A stretch of DNA of 64,000 nt from Dolichospermum sp. FACHB-1091 (GTDB taxonomy: Bacteria > Cyanobacteriota > Cyanobacteriia > Cyanobacteriales > Nostocaceae). Numbering within the stretch: the first letter of the stretch is position 1; every line of letters starts with the position of its first letter. Shown piece after piece: positions 27,829 through 37,219 of the stretch. The stretch is from positions 89,299 through 153,298 of the forward strand of contig NZ_JACJSB010000009.1 of NCBI RefSeq assembly GCF_014697585.1. The letters are read 5' to 3'. A program made the translations under genes and the position numbers. The notes under the pieces were generated by a model, which had not been told where the DNA came from, searched no databases, and was given only the letters and a program-made list of their open reading frames with translations.

Positions 27829-28392
27829 TTAATCTCCATTTTCTGTAATCACAGTTTCTAAAGGTTTATCCCAACTATCAACCGGTAATTGAGAGACATA
27901 AGCAAAATCAAAAACCACTCCCATAGTTGGTTTCTTGTCCCAACGGGGAGAATTTAATAAACGGTCATAATACCCCCCACCATAACCTAAGCGGTATCCT
28001 TGGACATCACAACCCACGCAGGGAACAAGAATTAAATCTACTTCCTCAATCTCTATTATTGGTGCTTCATGGTGAGGTTCTTTGATTCCATAAGCACCAG
28101 CATGAATGGTATCATGAGGTTGCCAAAAATGCCAAACTAGAGATTTATCAACACAACGGGGAAACCCCCAACGTTTATTAGTGTTGGTATATAGTGAACT
28201 AATATCAGGTTCTTGACGAAAGCTAAAAAAAGCCAGAATTGTCTTTGCTTGATTAAATATAACTGAGTTTTGGATGTTGGTGGTGAGGCGATCGCTTTTT
28301 TCTCTCCATTCCAATAATGTCATAGACTGGCGTTTTTGGAGTAAAACCCTTCGCAATTCCTTTTTAGTTAGTTGTGAATTAATTGTTTGCAA
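27829..28392 (-). CDS. 5-formyltetrahydrofolate cyclo-ligase
   Basis: 187 residues. Converts 5-formyl-THF to 5,10-methenyl-THF with ATP. Conserved features: N-terminal KKELRRVLLQKRQSM, the substrate/ATP region GIKEPHHEAPII, DLILVPCVGCDVQGYRLGYGGGYYDRLL. The last motif (GYGGGYYDR) is diagnostic. Length is normal. The stop codon lies at the edge of a degraded MITE. Confidence 0.93.
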   Translation of the reverse strand: MQTINSQLTKKELRRVLLQKRQSMTLLEWREKSDRLTTNIQNSVIFNQAKTILAFFSFRQEPDISSLYTNTNKRWGFPRCVDKSLVWHFWQPHDTIHAGAYGIKEPHHEAPIIEIEEVDLILVPCVGCDVQGYRLGYGGGYYDRLLNSPRWDKKPTMGVVFDFAYVSQLPVDSWDKPLETVITENGD

Positions 28393-28403
28393 AGCCGATA
28401 CAA

Positions 28404-28431
28404 TTTTAGATTTTAGATTTTAGATTTTAGA
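28404..28431. repeat. TTTTAGA heptamer repeat, four units
   Basis: Four perfect head-to-tail ttttaga units abut the left end of the inverted-repeat element that follows. Confidence 0.9.
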
Positions 28432-28520
28432 TTCTCTCGTTCCCATACTCTGTATGGGAATAAATTAAGAAGGATCTGCCTTCTCTTGTATACTAGAGTC
28501 GGAGACTGGGAACGAGAGAA
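28432..28520. mobile_element. 89-bp MITE-like element
   Basis: Perfect 14-bp terminal inverted repeats TTCTCTCGTTCCCA / TGGGAACGAGAGAA, with an inner hairpin CCCATACtctGTATGGG. Related to the repeat at 12473. It fills the spacer before fcl's stop codon. Confidence 0.75.
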
Positions 28521-28526
28521 ACTACT

Positions 28527-29471
28527 TTAGCCGGCGTTTTTCCGCCACCAATCAATGGTATTCTTTAAACCTGTTCTAAATTCTACCTCAGCAGTAAAAC
28601 CAAAAGCCTGTTTTGCCCTTTCCGTATCCAAACAACGACGGGGTTGACCATTGGGTTTGTCGGTTTCCCAGACAATTTCCCCGTCATACTCCATTAATTC
28701 GCAAATTAAGGTAATTAGGTCTTTAATGGATATCTCGTAACCAGTTCCTAAATTTACGGGTTCAGCATCATTATAAAACTGAGTTCCCATGACTATACCC
28801 CGTGCTGCATCTGTAGAATACAAAAATTCACGAGTGGGAGAACCGTCACCCCAAACAGGAAGTTGTTTTTCTCCCCTGGTTTGGGCTTCTTGTACTTTGC
28901 GAACTAAAGCCGGAATGACATGAGAACTATTGGGGTTGAAGTTGTCTTCAGGTCCGTACAAGTTTACTGGTAAGAGGTAAATACCATTAAATCCGTACTG
29001 CTGACGGTAAGATTGCAATTGTACCAACAGCGCTTTTTTGGCAATTCCATAGGGGGCGTTAGTTTCTTCTGGATAACCATTCCAGATATCATCTTCTTTA
29101 AATGGTACAGGGGTAAATTTAGGATAAGCGCAGATAGTTCCTACACAAACAAATTTTTCTGTACCTTGTTGATAAGCCGCATGGATTAACTGCGTCCCCA
29201 TGATCAAGTTATCATAAAATAACTCACCAGGTTTTTCTCGATTTAGACCAATCCCACCCACATGGGCGGCTAAGTGGATGATAATATCTTGTTGGTCTAC
29301 TGCTCGTTGGCAATTTTCCCAAACCCGCAGATCACAATCGTGCGATCGCGTCACGGTAATTTTATCACGATCAGCGCCATTTTCACAAAGTTGATCTATG
29401 ACTTGACGACCGAGAAAACCAGCCCCACCGGTGACAAGAATCCGTTTATTTTCTAATTCTAAGGTTGTCAT
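28527..29471 (-). CDS. fcl: GDP-L-fucose synthase
   Basis: 314 residues. Epimerase-reductase of the SDR family making GDP-L-fucose from GDP-4-keto-6-deoxymannose. NAD(P) loop [31 protein letters not shown], catalytic Tyr-x3-Lys in [10 protein letters not shown], and [22 protein letters not shown] identify it. It follows gmd by 20 bases on the same strand, so the two consecutive steps of the pathway are co-transcribed. Confidence 0.95.
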   Translation of the reverse strand: MTTLELENKRILVTGGAGFLGRQVIDQLCENGADRDKITVTRSHDCDLRVWENCQRAVDQQDIIIHLAAHVGGIGLNREKPGELFYDNLIMGTQLIHAAYQQGTEKFVCVGTICAYPKFTPVPFKEDDIWNGYPEETNAPYGIAKKALLVQLQSYRQQYGFNGIYLLPVNLYGPEDNFNPNSSHVIPALVRKVQEAQTRGEKQLPVWGDGSPTREFLYSTDAARGIVMGTQFYNDAEPVNLGTGYEISIKDLITLICELMEYDGEIVWETDKPNGQPRRCLDTERAKQAFGFTAEVEFRTGLKNTIDWWRKNAG

Positions 29472-29491
29472 CTTATTATCCTTGATACGAA

Positions 29492-30571
29492 TTAAAAGTG
29501 CAGAGATCCTAATGCTTGACGGGTAGTAGCAATATCTTGGGGGTATTTTAAGCCATTACCATTGGGTGAAGTACATCCCACCGCTTTTAAATCGGCTTCT
29601 ACCATGAGAGACACAAGTTCTGGAAATGTTACCGATGGTTGCCAACCTAATTTTTGCTGGGCTTTAGTCGGATCACCAATTAATAGATCTACTTCGGCTG
29701 GACGTAAATAACGTTCATCAAACTCTACGTAATTCTGCCAATCTAGATTAACATAACCAAAGGCTAACTCTAGAAACTCGCGCACTGAATGGGTTTCTCC
29801 TGTAGCCACCACATAATCATCAGGTTGATCTTGTTGCAACATTAACCACATAGCTTTTACATAATCTTTCGCATATCCCCAATCTCGCTTTGAGTCTAAA
29901 TTACCCATAAAGATATTTTTTTGTTTACCGGCGACAATGCGGGCTACGGCTCTAGTAATTTTACGGGTAACAAAGGTTTCACCTCTTCGGGGAGACTCAT
30001 GATTAAAAAGAATACCATTGCAAGCAAACAAATTATAAGATTCACGATAATTCACTGTTTGCCAATGGGCATATACCTTAGCACAAGCGTAGGGACTGCG
30101 GGGATAAAAGGGTGTAGTTTCACTTTGGGGGACTGCTTGCACTAAACCATACATTTCGGAAGAACCAGCTTGATAGAAACGTAATTCAATCCCGGTACGG
30201 TGTTGATAGTCGCGGATAGCTTCTAATAAGCGTAATGTACCCATGCCTACAGAGTCCACTGTATATTCAGGCGAATCAAAACTAACTCTAACGTGAGATT
30301 GGGCGCCTAAGTTATAAATTTCTACAGGTTTGACTTCTTCTAAAATCCGTCGTAGTGTTGTCCCGTCTGTCAAGTCGCCATAATGTAGAAATAACCGTAC
30401 CCCTTGGGTATGAGGATCTTCGTACATATGATCAATGCGGTCTGTGTTAAAAGTAGAGGTACGGCGAATAATACCGTGGACTTCATAACCCTTTTCTAAC
30501 AAAAGCTCAGTTAAATAAGAACCATCTTGACCTGTAATACCAGTAATTAAAGCTCGTTTTGTTTGTGTCAT
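29492..30571 (-). CDS. gmd: GDP-mannose 4,6-dehydratase
   Basis: 359 residues from ATG at 30571 ([20 protein letters not shown]). The frame extends 44 codons upstream into non-coding sequence and is not used. Makes GDP-4-keto-6-deoxymannose, substrate of the next gene. NADP loop [32 protein letters not shown], catalytic [15 protein letters not shown] and [17 protein letters not shown] are all present. First of the GDP-fucose pair inside the exopolysaccharide cluster. Confidence 0.96.
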   Translation of the reverse strand: MTQTKRALITGITGQDGSYLTELLLEKGYEVHGIIRRTSTFNTDRIDHMYEDPHTQGVRLFLHYGDLTDGTTLRRILEEVKPVEIYNLGAQSHVRVSFDSPEYTVDSVGMGTLRLLEAIRDYQHRTGIELRFYQAGSSEMYGLVQAVPQSETTPFYPRSPYACAKVYAHWQTVNYRESYNLFACNGILFNHESPRRGETFVTRKITRAVARIVAGKQKNIFMGNLDSKRDWGYAKDYVKAMWLMLQQDQPDDYVVATGETHSVREFLELAFGYVNLDWQNYVEFDERYLRPAEVDLLIGDPTKAQQKLGWQPSVTFPELVSLMVEADLKAVGCTSPNGNGLKYPQDIATTRQALGSLHF

Positions 30572-30664
30572 GCTTAATAATACCTCATGGTTGTTAGTCA
30601 AATCATTGCAAACAAATTGTAGCGGATAAATCCAACTTATAATTTCATCATCAAAAATAGTTTT

Positions 30665-30684
30665 TGGGGCAGTATCATGCCCCA
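30665..30684. repeat. Perfect hairpin TGGGGCA/TGCCCCA
   Basis: A 7-bp stem with 6-base loop between the sugar transferase and gmd. No T-run follows on the reverse strand, so it is weak as a terminator; it resembles dispersed palindromic repeats. Confidence 0.6.
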
Positions 30685-30707
30685 CTACAGCAAACCCGCG
30701 CACTTAC

Positions 30708-31469
30708 TTAGTAAGCACCTTTATTTTTGGGCATAATCACAACATTAACTGTTTTCAGGATAATCCACAAATCTAGCCAAAAGCTCCTAAAATTGACATA
30801 GTGGAGGTCTATTTGTACCCGTCGGGGATAAGGAATATCATTACGTCCAGATACTTGCCACAAACCCGTAATTCCGGGACGAATTGTTAAAACATGACCG
30901 ATATAATCACCATATTTCGGTAATTCTTCCTCTACTAAAGGCCGCGGACCAACTACGCTCATGTCCCCTTTGAGAACATTCCAAAATTGGGGAAACTCAT
31001 CTAAGCTGGTAATTCGCAAAAAGTGACCAATTTTAGTGATTCTCGGGTCTGTTTTCAGCTTAAAATTACTTTCAAATTCCTCTCGTATATTGGGTGATAT
31101 TGCCATCATTTCGACGAGCATTTCGTCGGCATTATTGACCATAGTGCGAAACTTAATACAATCAAAGCTTCGGTAATTTTTGCCTACTCGTTTTTGAACA
31201 TAAAAAACTGGACCTTTTGAGCTTAGGGCTATCAACAAGGCCAATATTATGTAGATAGGAGAAAACAAAATCAAGACCGACAGTGAAAAAACTATATCAA
31301 ACAGTCGTTTTAAAAACTCTCCGTATAAACCCTGAAAAGATAAACCTCTGGATTTCACATTTAGCTGTTTAACTTTTTGACCACGTTTTGATAAAACAGC
31401 CATAGATGTACTGTTATCCTTTCGCGGGTATCGTTTGCCGGAGAGGAGTGAACTCTGGGCAGTCATCAT
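30708..31469 (-). CDS. Undecaprenyl-phosphate sugar-1-phosphate transferase
   Basis: 253 residues. Short form of the bacterial sugar transferase family (Pfam02397): KRLFDIVFSLSVLILFSPIY helix, then KGPVFYVQKRVGKNYRSFDCIKFRTM, LRITSLDEFPQFWNVLKGDMSVVGPRP and RPGITGLWQVSGRN. The large N-terminal membrane domain of WcaJ/WbaP is absent, as in PglC-type enzymes. It starts glycan synthesis on the lipid carrier at the inner membrane. Likely the committing step of the exopolysaccharide whose fucose comes from gmd-fcl. Confidence 0.92.
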   Translation of the reverse strand: MMTAQSSLLSGKRYPRKDNSTSMAVLSKRGQKVKQLNVKSRGLSFQGLYGEFLKRLFDIVFSLSVLILFSPIYIILALLIALSSKGPVFYVQKRVGKNYRSFDCIKFRTMVNNADEMLVEMMAISPNIREEFESNFKLKTDPRITKIGHFLRITSLDEFPQFWNVLKGDMSVVGPRPLVEEELPKYGDYIGHVLTIRPGITGLWQVSGRNDIPYPRRVQIDLHYVNFRSFWLDLWIILKTVNVVIMPKNKGAY

Positions 31470-31579
31470 ACTCCTTTATAATCCACACCACACATAGTCC
31501 GATCTTAAGGCTAAAAGGCAGTAATTTTCGGGAAAAATTTGCTATCTTTCTAGAAAACTAACAAAAAAAAGGCTGCTGT

Positions 31580-32722
31580 TTACCCAAGGTAAACTCTTTT
31601 TTCACGACATTCATTGACAAAACCCAAATAACGTTCTGCAAAAACCTGGCGAGAAAATTGATTAGCGTGTTTTCGTATATACTCGTAATCATACAAATGC
31701 TGATGATCTACAAATTTTTCTACAGCATCTACTAAAGCTCCTACTGTTTGCATTTTGAACAATATACCAGTTCCTGTGTCAGGATGAGTGCGAATATCTC
31801 TAACTGTTTCTAGCGCACCACCAGCACCATAAGCAATTACGGGAGTTCCACAAGCCTGGGCTTCAACTAGGGCTATACCAAAATCCTCGCAAGCTGCATA
31901 GACAAAAGCCTTGGCACGTGCCATGTACTTTTTGACGATATGATCAGGTTGCCATCCTAAAATTTGGATATGTGGTTGGGCTATTTCTCGCAGCTTGTCC
32001 ATTTCTTGACCTGTACCAATAACTACCAAGGGGTTTTTTAGGCGATTAAAAGCCTGAATAATCAAGGAAACTTGTTTATAACTCACTAATCGAGAGACTA
32101 TTAAGTAAAAATCCTCTTTTTCTGAAGAAAATAAACATTCGTCAATATTCACAGGTGGATAGATAACGGTTGCTTCCCGACGGTAACAACGCCAAATCCT
32201 TCTAGCTGTGTGTTGAGAGTTAGCAATGAAATAATCAACTCGGTTGGCACTAATTACGTCCCATTGCCGCAAATGATGTAGAATGTAGCGTGTTATCCAG
32301 CCTATACTGCCTTTACCTAGTTTGTTTTGCTTGAGATAATCAAATGTTAAATCCCAAGCATAACGCATAGGACTATGGCAATAACAAATATGCAATTGAT
32401 TAGGCGTGGTTAATACTCCTTTAGCTACCGCATGAGATGAAGATAATATAACTTCATATTCTCGCAAATCCAATTGTTCAATGGCCAAGGGTAACAAAGG
32501 TAAGTATTTTTGCACACCTTGACGCGCTTGGGGAAATTTTTGTAAAAACGTTGTGCCAATTTGACGTTTGTACAAATAACTTTCGGGATTATTAGATTCA
32601 AAATCAATCAGGGCATACAAATCAGCATGAATGTGATTTAATATCTCCTGGACTACGAGTTCTGAACCACCTGTAGCTTGAGGGGTTAACCACTCATGAA
32701 CCAAAGCATATTCTAAAGACAC
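31580..32722 (-). CDS. Glycosyltransferase family 4 protein
   Basis: 380 residues with GT-B fold. N-terminal EWLTPQATGGSELVV; C-terminal nucleotide-sugar domain with YLIVSRLVSYKQVSLIIQAF and the retaining E-x7-E motif in CEDFGIALVEAQACGTPVIAYGAGG. Clustered on the same strand with the sugar-1-phosphate transferase, gmd and fcl, so it probably adds a sugar to the same lipid-linked glycan; donor and acceptor unknown. Confidence 0.92.
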   Translation of the reverse strand: MSLEYALVHEWLTPQATGGSELVVQEILNHIHADLYALIDFESNNPESYLYKRQIGTTFLQKFPQARQGVQKYLPLLPLAIEQLDLREYEVILSSSHAVAKGVLTTPNQLHICYCHSPMRYAWDLTFDYLKQNKLGKGSIGWITRYILHHLRQWDVISANRVDYFIANSQHTARRIWRCYRREATVIYPPVNIDECLFSSEKEDFYLIVSRLVSYKQVSLIIQAFNRLKNPLVVIGTGQEMDKLREIAQPHIQILGWQPDHIVKKYMARAKAFVYAACEDFGIALVEAQACGTPVIAYGAGGALETVRDIRTHPDTGTGILFKMQTVGALVDAVEKFVDHQHLYDYEYIRKHANQFSRQVFAERYLGFVNECREKRVYLG

Positions 32723-32993
32723 AGCTAAATTGAATGGATAGGAAGTAATTAGGCTAATTTGATCAGGTGATATTCCACACTACTGATTTTTTTGGGACTT
32801 ACTCAGAATGTTACCAAACAAAAAGAATATTATAAGTCTTATTTTCTCAGCAGTGGGAAAATCTCTAGATTACATGAGAGATACAATCCTAGCAAAAGAT
32901 GTTCCAGAATGATACTACAACCTGATAACCTCAAAGATAAGCACAGATCAGGGTGACGCAGTCCGCTTTTGGTTATTTAGGAGTTAGGAAGTT

Positions 32994-33926
32994 ATGCGAA
33001 TTTTAGTTATTGGTGGAACTCGGTTTATTGGTGTGTATTTGACTCAATTACTGCTAAAGGCCGGACATGAGGTGGTTTTGTTTAATCGTGGTAATCATCC
33101 CACACCTTCAGACGTAGGACAAATTATAGGCGACCGCACGGACCCAAATCAACTTCGAGAAAAGTTAGCACAAGAAACCTTTGATGTCGTTTTTGACAAT
33201 AATGGACGAGAACTCGCGGATACTCAACCCCTGGCAGAAATCTATCAAGGACGGGTAAAACACTTTGTTTACATGAGTTCAGCAGGGGTGTACCTCAAAT
33301 CTGACCAAATGCCTCATTTGGAAGGTGATACAGTAGATCCTAAAAGTCGTCATAAGGGTAAACATGAAACGGAAGCTTACCTCAAACAATTAGGAATCCC
33401 CTTTACTTCTATTCGTCCTACCTATATCTACGGTCCCCAAAATTATAATCCTTTGGAAAGTTGGTTTTTTGATAGAATTGCTCGTAATCGTCCCATTCCT
33501 ATCCCTGGTAATGGTATGCACTTGACTCAGCTAGGCCATGTATTAGACTTAGCTCAAGCGATGATACAAGTAATTGGCAATGAAAAAGCAATTGGGCAGA
33601 TTTATAATATCTCAGGCGATCGCTTTGTCACTTTTGACGGTTTAGCTCGTGCTTGTGCTGTCGCTGCTGGTAAATCTGCCGATGATGTTAAAATCGTCCA
33701 TTATGATCCTAAAAAGTTTGATTTCGGTAAACGCAAATCCTTTCCTATGCGGCTACAGCACTTCTTCGCATCAATAAATAAAGCACAAATAGAATTAAAT
33801 TGGCAACCTAAATATGATTTAATTTCTGGTTTAAAAGATTCTTGGGAAAATGATTATTTAATCACCAGACAAGATAAATTAGAAGTTGATTTTTCTGTAG
33901 ATGATGAAATTTTGAACGCTGGGTAA
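32994..33926 (+). CDS. NAD-dependent epimerase/dehydratase (atypical SDR)
   Basis: 310 residues. Rossmann loop VIGGTRFIGVYLTQLL, FVYMSSAGVYLKS, and SIRPTYIYGPQNYNPLESWFFDRI. The usual YxxxK is replaced by a region reading KGKHETEAYLKQLG, as in the atypical SDR branch related to plastid RNA-binding CSP41. In plants such proteins bind RNA; the cyanobacterial role is not established. Upstream taggagttaggaag gives a ribosome site. The stop codon falls within a TAATGGG repeat. Confidence 0.85.
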   Translation: MRILVIGGTRFIGVYLTQLLLKAGHEVVLFNRGNHPTPSDVGQIIGDRTDPNQLREKLAQETFDVVFDNNGRELADTQPLAEIYQGRVKHFVYMSSAGVYLKSDQMPHLEGDTVDPKSRHKGKHETEAYLKQLGIPFTSIRPTYIYGPQNYNPLESWFFDRIARNRPIPIPGNGMHLTQLGHVLDLAQAMIQVIGNEKAIGQIYNISGDRFVTFDGLARACAVAAGKSADDVKIVHYDPKKFDFGKRKSFPMRLQHFFASINKAQIELNWQPKYDLISGLKDSWENDYLITRQDKLEVDFSVDDEILNAG

Positions 33927-34000
33927 TGGGTAATGGGTAATGGGTAATGGGTAATGGGTAATGGGTAATGGGTAATTAGTAATTAGTAATTACCCATTAC
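33921..34000. repeat. GGGTAAT x 8 plus flanking TAATTAG units
   Basis: Eight perfect GGGTAAT heptamers (33921-33976), then tagtaat units and the inverted copy attacccattac. The first unit provides the stop codon of the epimerase gene. Confidence 0.95.
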
Positions 34001-34057
34001 AACTCATGTCAGCGTTGACATAATTTATATAATGCAGCAGGAACGATCGCTAATTTA

Positions 34058-34300
34058 CTATCTTTCCATTTTTGCATGGTTAATAGTCATTGTGTTCCGT
34101 ATAAAACTAAAAAAATCACCTTTGACAGTATAAGGTTGAGAATGTTCACTATGTTCCTGCATTTCTGCTTCTAACAGATGCAATAGGTTTTCATCATTCT
34201 GGTTTATAGCTGCTTGTAAGCGATGTTCTAGAGTTTTTCGCATATTTTCTTTATGCGTTTTTAAAGTCTCTTTAGCTAATTCTATCCTGCTTGTATTCAT
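34058..34300 (-). CDS. Small PirA-like protein (candidate PII-interacting regulator)
   Basis: 80 residues, helical and charged. The segment AKETLKTHKENMRKTLEHRLQ ... QNDENLLHLLEAEMQEH follows the pattern (NxxHRL...GDExLxxxLEAE) I associate with cyanobacterial PirA, which binds the PII protein and releases arginine synthesis from control. It is longer than the ~50-residue Synechocystis PirA by a C-terminal extension (TVKGDFFSFIRNTM). Assignment is from pattern memory and not secure. No NtcA box is evident in the 185-base upstream region. Confidence 0.5.
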   Translation of the reverse strand: MNTSRIELAKETLKTHKENMRKTLEHRLQAAINQNDENLLHLLEAEMQEHSEHSQPYTVKGDFFSFIRNTMTINHAKMER

Positions 34301-34485
34301 ATTTAGACTCCCAAGAAAGGACTGAAGTTAAGATAAAACCCACTACTTGATGGTTGTTTTGTAGTTGGCAATTGCAGTAGTAAACAATTTCATTTTTATA
34401 ATCTGTTATTTTGACAACAAATTCAAGTTACTATTGCAGTAATAGCATTATTATCTTGCATTTATCGCAAAAATAGCTGAAAACC

Positions 34486-35841
34486 CTATCTAATTTGAGT
34501 TGACACCGTTAAAACCTGTGGTGGAGAAGCATCTGGTGGATAAAGAAAGTCTAATTGTACTAAAGAGGTATTTTCTGGTTTAATATTCAATACTACTAAT
34601 GGTTCTCCCATTTGACCACGCTTTTGCACTAAATGTAGAAACTTATTTTTCCATTTTCCCTGTTCTTGATAACGTAAGCGCACCGTTCCTCTAAAAAAGA
34701 CTTGACGCGCAGGTGGGTTAAGAAAACGGATTCCTGATTTACTTAACTCATTCTCTTTCAGAGGAGTTTGAATTGTCACACTTACAGTTTGTTCATTTTG
34801 AGTATTGTTGTATAAAGGCAACTTCAGACTATACTGAACACCATAATTACCATGAGCATAATAAGCCGTATCAGAATAACGGACTAACATGGCTGCTGTT
34901 TGAATTTGATTTGTGCCGAAAGTTCCACCATGCAAGGTACTCAACCCATAGGAAAACCCCGTACCAGGTTGAGGAATAGTTAAATACTTACTTTTAGGTT
35001 GATCTACTACATAAGCCCGCCATTGAGAGCCTCTTGATACTCCAGCTACACGCCCGTAAATTCCCGGTTTATTATTTCCTGTAATGGGAGTGGGAATTTT
35101 ATCTCTAGGAGTGGATAATTCACCATTATCTAATAAATTTTGCCATTCTGATAAATTAGGTGCGCGTTCACTACCATCAATATTTTTACGGGCAAACATC
35201 GCCAAACTAGCAGCGTAAATATTACCATTACTTCGTAATCGCAGATATGTAGAACGACCATTTAAAGGTGGTATTAACCCTTGAACAGGAATTGGTAAAT
35301 TTAATAACATTTGGCTTTGACCGGGGGGAATGACAATTTGCGGGGGAAAGATATCCTGTCTTCTACCCCTCAAAATATCAGACATAACGCGACTACCTGG
35401 ACCTGCAAACACTGTTCCTAAGTCATTAGGAATTAAAGATGATAATTCCTGAAATGGGGCATCTGGTTGACTTAAATAACTAGCGGCTTGTAATATATTT
35501 ACTGTCACTGGTTGAGAACCAGGGTTATGTAAAATAATACCCAAATAAAGAGAAGGTAAATTTTCCAGTAATTCAGTTTTAGTCACATGATGGGCAAAAA
35601 TATCAAATGGGCCACGGAAGGGAAAATTTAAATGGGCTGATGTAACTTTTTTTCCTGCTGCTGGAAAAGTAGAAAGTAAAATTCCTTCCTTTAATACCAA
35701 TTCTGGACTATTGCTATTAAATACTGGTACTGAATCTAATTGTCCTGGCAAAGGGCGTACTGATTGTAATTGTAATATTTCCTCTGGTGGTGTCACCAAG
35801 TTCGCTTGTGCAAGAGCCAAAGAAAGTAATAGTGGCAACAT
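34486..35841 (-). CDS. DUF3370-type exported protein
   Basis: 451 residues with a short N-terminal signal (MLPLLLSLALAQA). Beta-rich throughout, with YLGIILHNPGSQPVTVNILQA and TYLRLRSNGNIYAASLAMFAR, the pattern of the DUF3370 family found almost only in cyanobacteria. Probably periplasmic or surface-exposed. No enzyme motif is visible. The next reverse-strand gene upstream is 37 bases away. Confidence 0.8.
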   Translation of the reverse strand: MLPLLLSLALAQANLVTPPEEILQLQSVRPLPGQLDSVPVFNSNSPELVLKEGILLSTFPAAGKKVTSAHLNFPFRGPFDIFAHHVTKTELLENLPSLYLGIILHNPGSQPVTVNILQAASYLSQPDAPFQELSSLIPNDLGTVFAGPGSRVMSDILRGRRQDIFPPQIVIPPGQSQMLLNLPIPVQGLIPPLNGRSTYLRLRSNGNIYAASLAMFARKNIDGSERAPNLSEWQNLLDNGELSTPRDKIPTPITGNNKPGIYGRVAGVSRGSQWRAYVVDQPKSKYLTIPQPGTGFSYGLSTLHGGTFGTNQIQTAAMLVRYSDTAYYAHGNYGVQYSLKLPLYNNTQNEQTVSVTIQTPLKENELSKSGIRFLNPPARQVFFRGTVRLRYQEQGKWKNKFLHLVQKRGQMGEPLVVLNIKPENTSLVQLDFLYPPDASPPQVLTVSTQIR

Positions 35842-35878
35842 AATATTAGGTAATTTTTTCCAAAAGACGTTAATTTTT

Positions 35879-36379
35879 CTAGAAAAGTGCCAAGTGTTTG
35901 ATGATCAAATCGGCAATAATCCCAATCAAATTTTCTTCATTTAACATGGGTACATGAACAAAAATGCACTTAATTGACGGTTGAAACTGGGGTAAATAGT
36001 CTAAGATTGAATAATAAACTCCCTCACAGACACACTTACCACAATCATAGCTAACCTCAACTGCTGCTGTTGACACTAATAATTTTTCCAGATCAACAGT
36101 GGTTCGCAAAATATTTTCGCTAGAATTTATAGACTCCAAAGATAAGATACTTGTACTACTGGACAGGACTTCTACACTTAATTGTGAACGACTTGCAGCC
36201 ATGGCACAATAGATAATATAGTTAGGCTGAATGTCATTAATTTTGGCAATGACGCGACAACTGGCCAGTTGCACATCTACAGGTAAACGGGGCAAAAAAT
36301 TTAAATCATGAGAGAGTGAAGCCATTTTGGCTAGTGCGAGTAACAAGTCATCGGATGAATTTGACTCTTGTTGACTCAA
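35879..36379 (-). CDS. Pyroglutamyl-peptidase (C15)-like protein with disrupted N-terminus
   Basis: 166 residues from a TTG codon (read as MSQQESNSSDDLL). The catalytic Cys region (VSYDCGKCVCEGVYYSILDYL) and His region (CIFVHVPML) of the C15 family are intact, but the N-terminal strand is missing from this frame. Directly upstream the same frame encodes ILLTSFNLWL, as expected for a C15 N-terminus, while the likely ATG at 36417 (ATG CAG then six A) is one base out of frame. A seventh A would restore an intact ~179-residue protein. So the gene is frameshifted at its fourth codon, uses TTG, or relies on slippage. Confidence 0.72.
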   Translation of the reverse strand: MSQQESNSSDDLLLALAKMASLSHDLNFLPRLPVDVQLASCRVIAKINDIQPNYIIYCAMAASRSQLSVEVLSSSTSILSLESINSSENILRTTVDLEKLLVSTAAVEVSYDCGKCVCEGVYYSILDYLPQFQPSIKCIFVHVPMLNEENLIGIIADLIIKHLALF

Positions 36380-36489
36380 CCAAAGGTTAAAAGAAGTTAA
36401 TAGTATTTTTTCTGCATTATAAATAATAATTAGAATTAGAATTAGAATAATTAAATGCCCTCCCTCATAAATTTACAAGGAGCAGCTAA

Positions 36490-37125
36490 ATGCCAGTGAT
36501 TGCAGTTGTTGATTACGATATGGGAAATTTACACTCTGTCTGCAAAGGATTGGAAAAAGCCGGTGCAACTCCTCAAGTTACCTATTGTTCTCAAGAGTTG
36601 GCGAAAGCAGATGCTATAGTTTTACCAGGCGTGGGAGCATTTGATCCAGCGGTACAACATTTGCGATCGCGCGGTTTGGAAAAACCTATTAAAGATGCGA
36701 TCGCTTCTGGTAAACCGTTTTTGGGTATTTGTCTAGGATTACAAATTTTGTTTGAATCCAGCGCCGAAGGCACGTTACCAGGACTAGGAATTGTTCCTGG
36801 AAAAGTCCGCCGTTTTCGTTCTGAACCTGGAATGACAATTCCCCATATGGGTTGGAATCAACTCCAACTCAAGCAACCAAAAAATCTTTTATGGGAACAT
36901 TTACCCAGCGATCCTTGGGTTTATTTTGTTCATTCTTACTATGTTGAACCTACAAATCCCCAAGTCCGGGCTGCTACTGTTACCCATGGAAATCAAACTT
37001 TTACGGCCGCGATCGCTCATGAAAATCTTATGGCCGTGCAATTCCATCCCGAAAAATCATCAAATGTCGGCTTGCAAATATTATCTAATTTTGTGGCTCA
37101 AGTCCGTGAAAAAGTTTTTGCTTAA
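36490..37125 (+). CDS. hisH: Imidazole glycerol phosphate synthase glutaminase subunit
   Basis: 211 residues. Class I glutamine amidotransferase feeding ammonia to HisF in histidine synthesis. Catalytic triad: Cys in FLGICLGLQILFESS, and His and Glu in VQFHPEKSSNVGLQIL. VVDYDMGNLHSVCKGLE and the oxyanion-strand motif are present. A strong ribosome site, AAGGAG, sits 7 bases before ATG. hisF is not nearby, as is common in cyanobacteria with scattered his genes. Confidence 0.97.
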   Translation: MPVIAVVDYDMGNLHSVCKGLEKAGATPQVTYCSQELAKADAIVLPGVGAFDPAVQHLRSRGLEKPIKDAIASGKPFLGICLGLQILFESSAEGTLPGLGIVPGKVRRFRSEPGMTIPHMGWNQLQLKQPKNLLWEHLPSDPWVYFVHSYYVEPTNPQVRAATVTHGNQTFTAAIAHENLMAVQFHPEKSSNVGLQILSNFVAQVREKVFA

Positions 37126-37219
37126 CAAAAGTTGGCAATATTTTCGGTTGTTAAACTCTGATAGTATTATCTGCTACTAGCTATAAGTTCAAGATTAATG
37201 ACAAATCAGCCGTTGATCA

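Noticed and set aside
25683..28392. Retron with PtuAB-type effector
   Set aside because: No reverse transcriptase or msr/msd-like structure was seen between or beside the genes; a stand-alone Septu-like module is the simpler reading.
30572..30703. 44-codon upstream extension of gmd
   Set aside because: No family similarity before [11 protein letters not shown]; the extra codons overlap a palindromic intergenic repeat.
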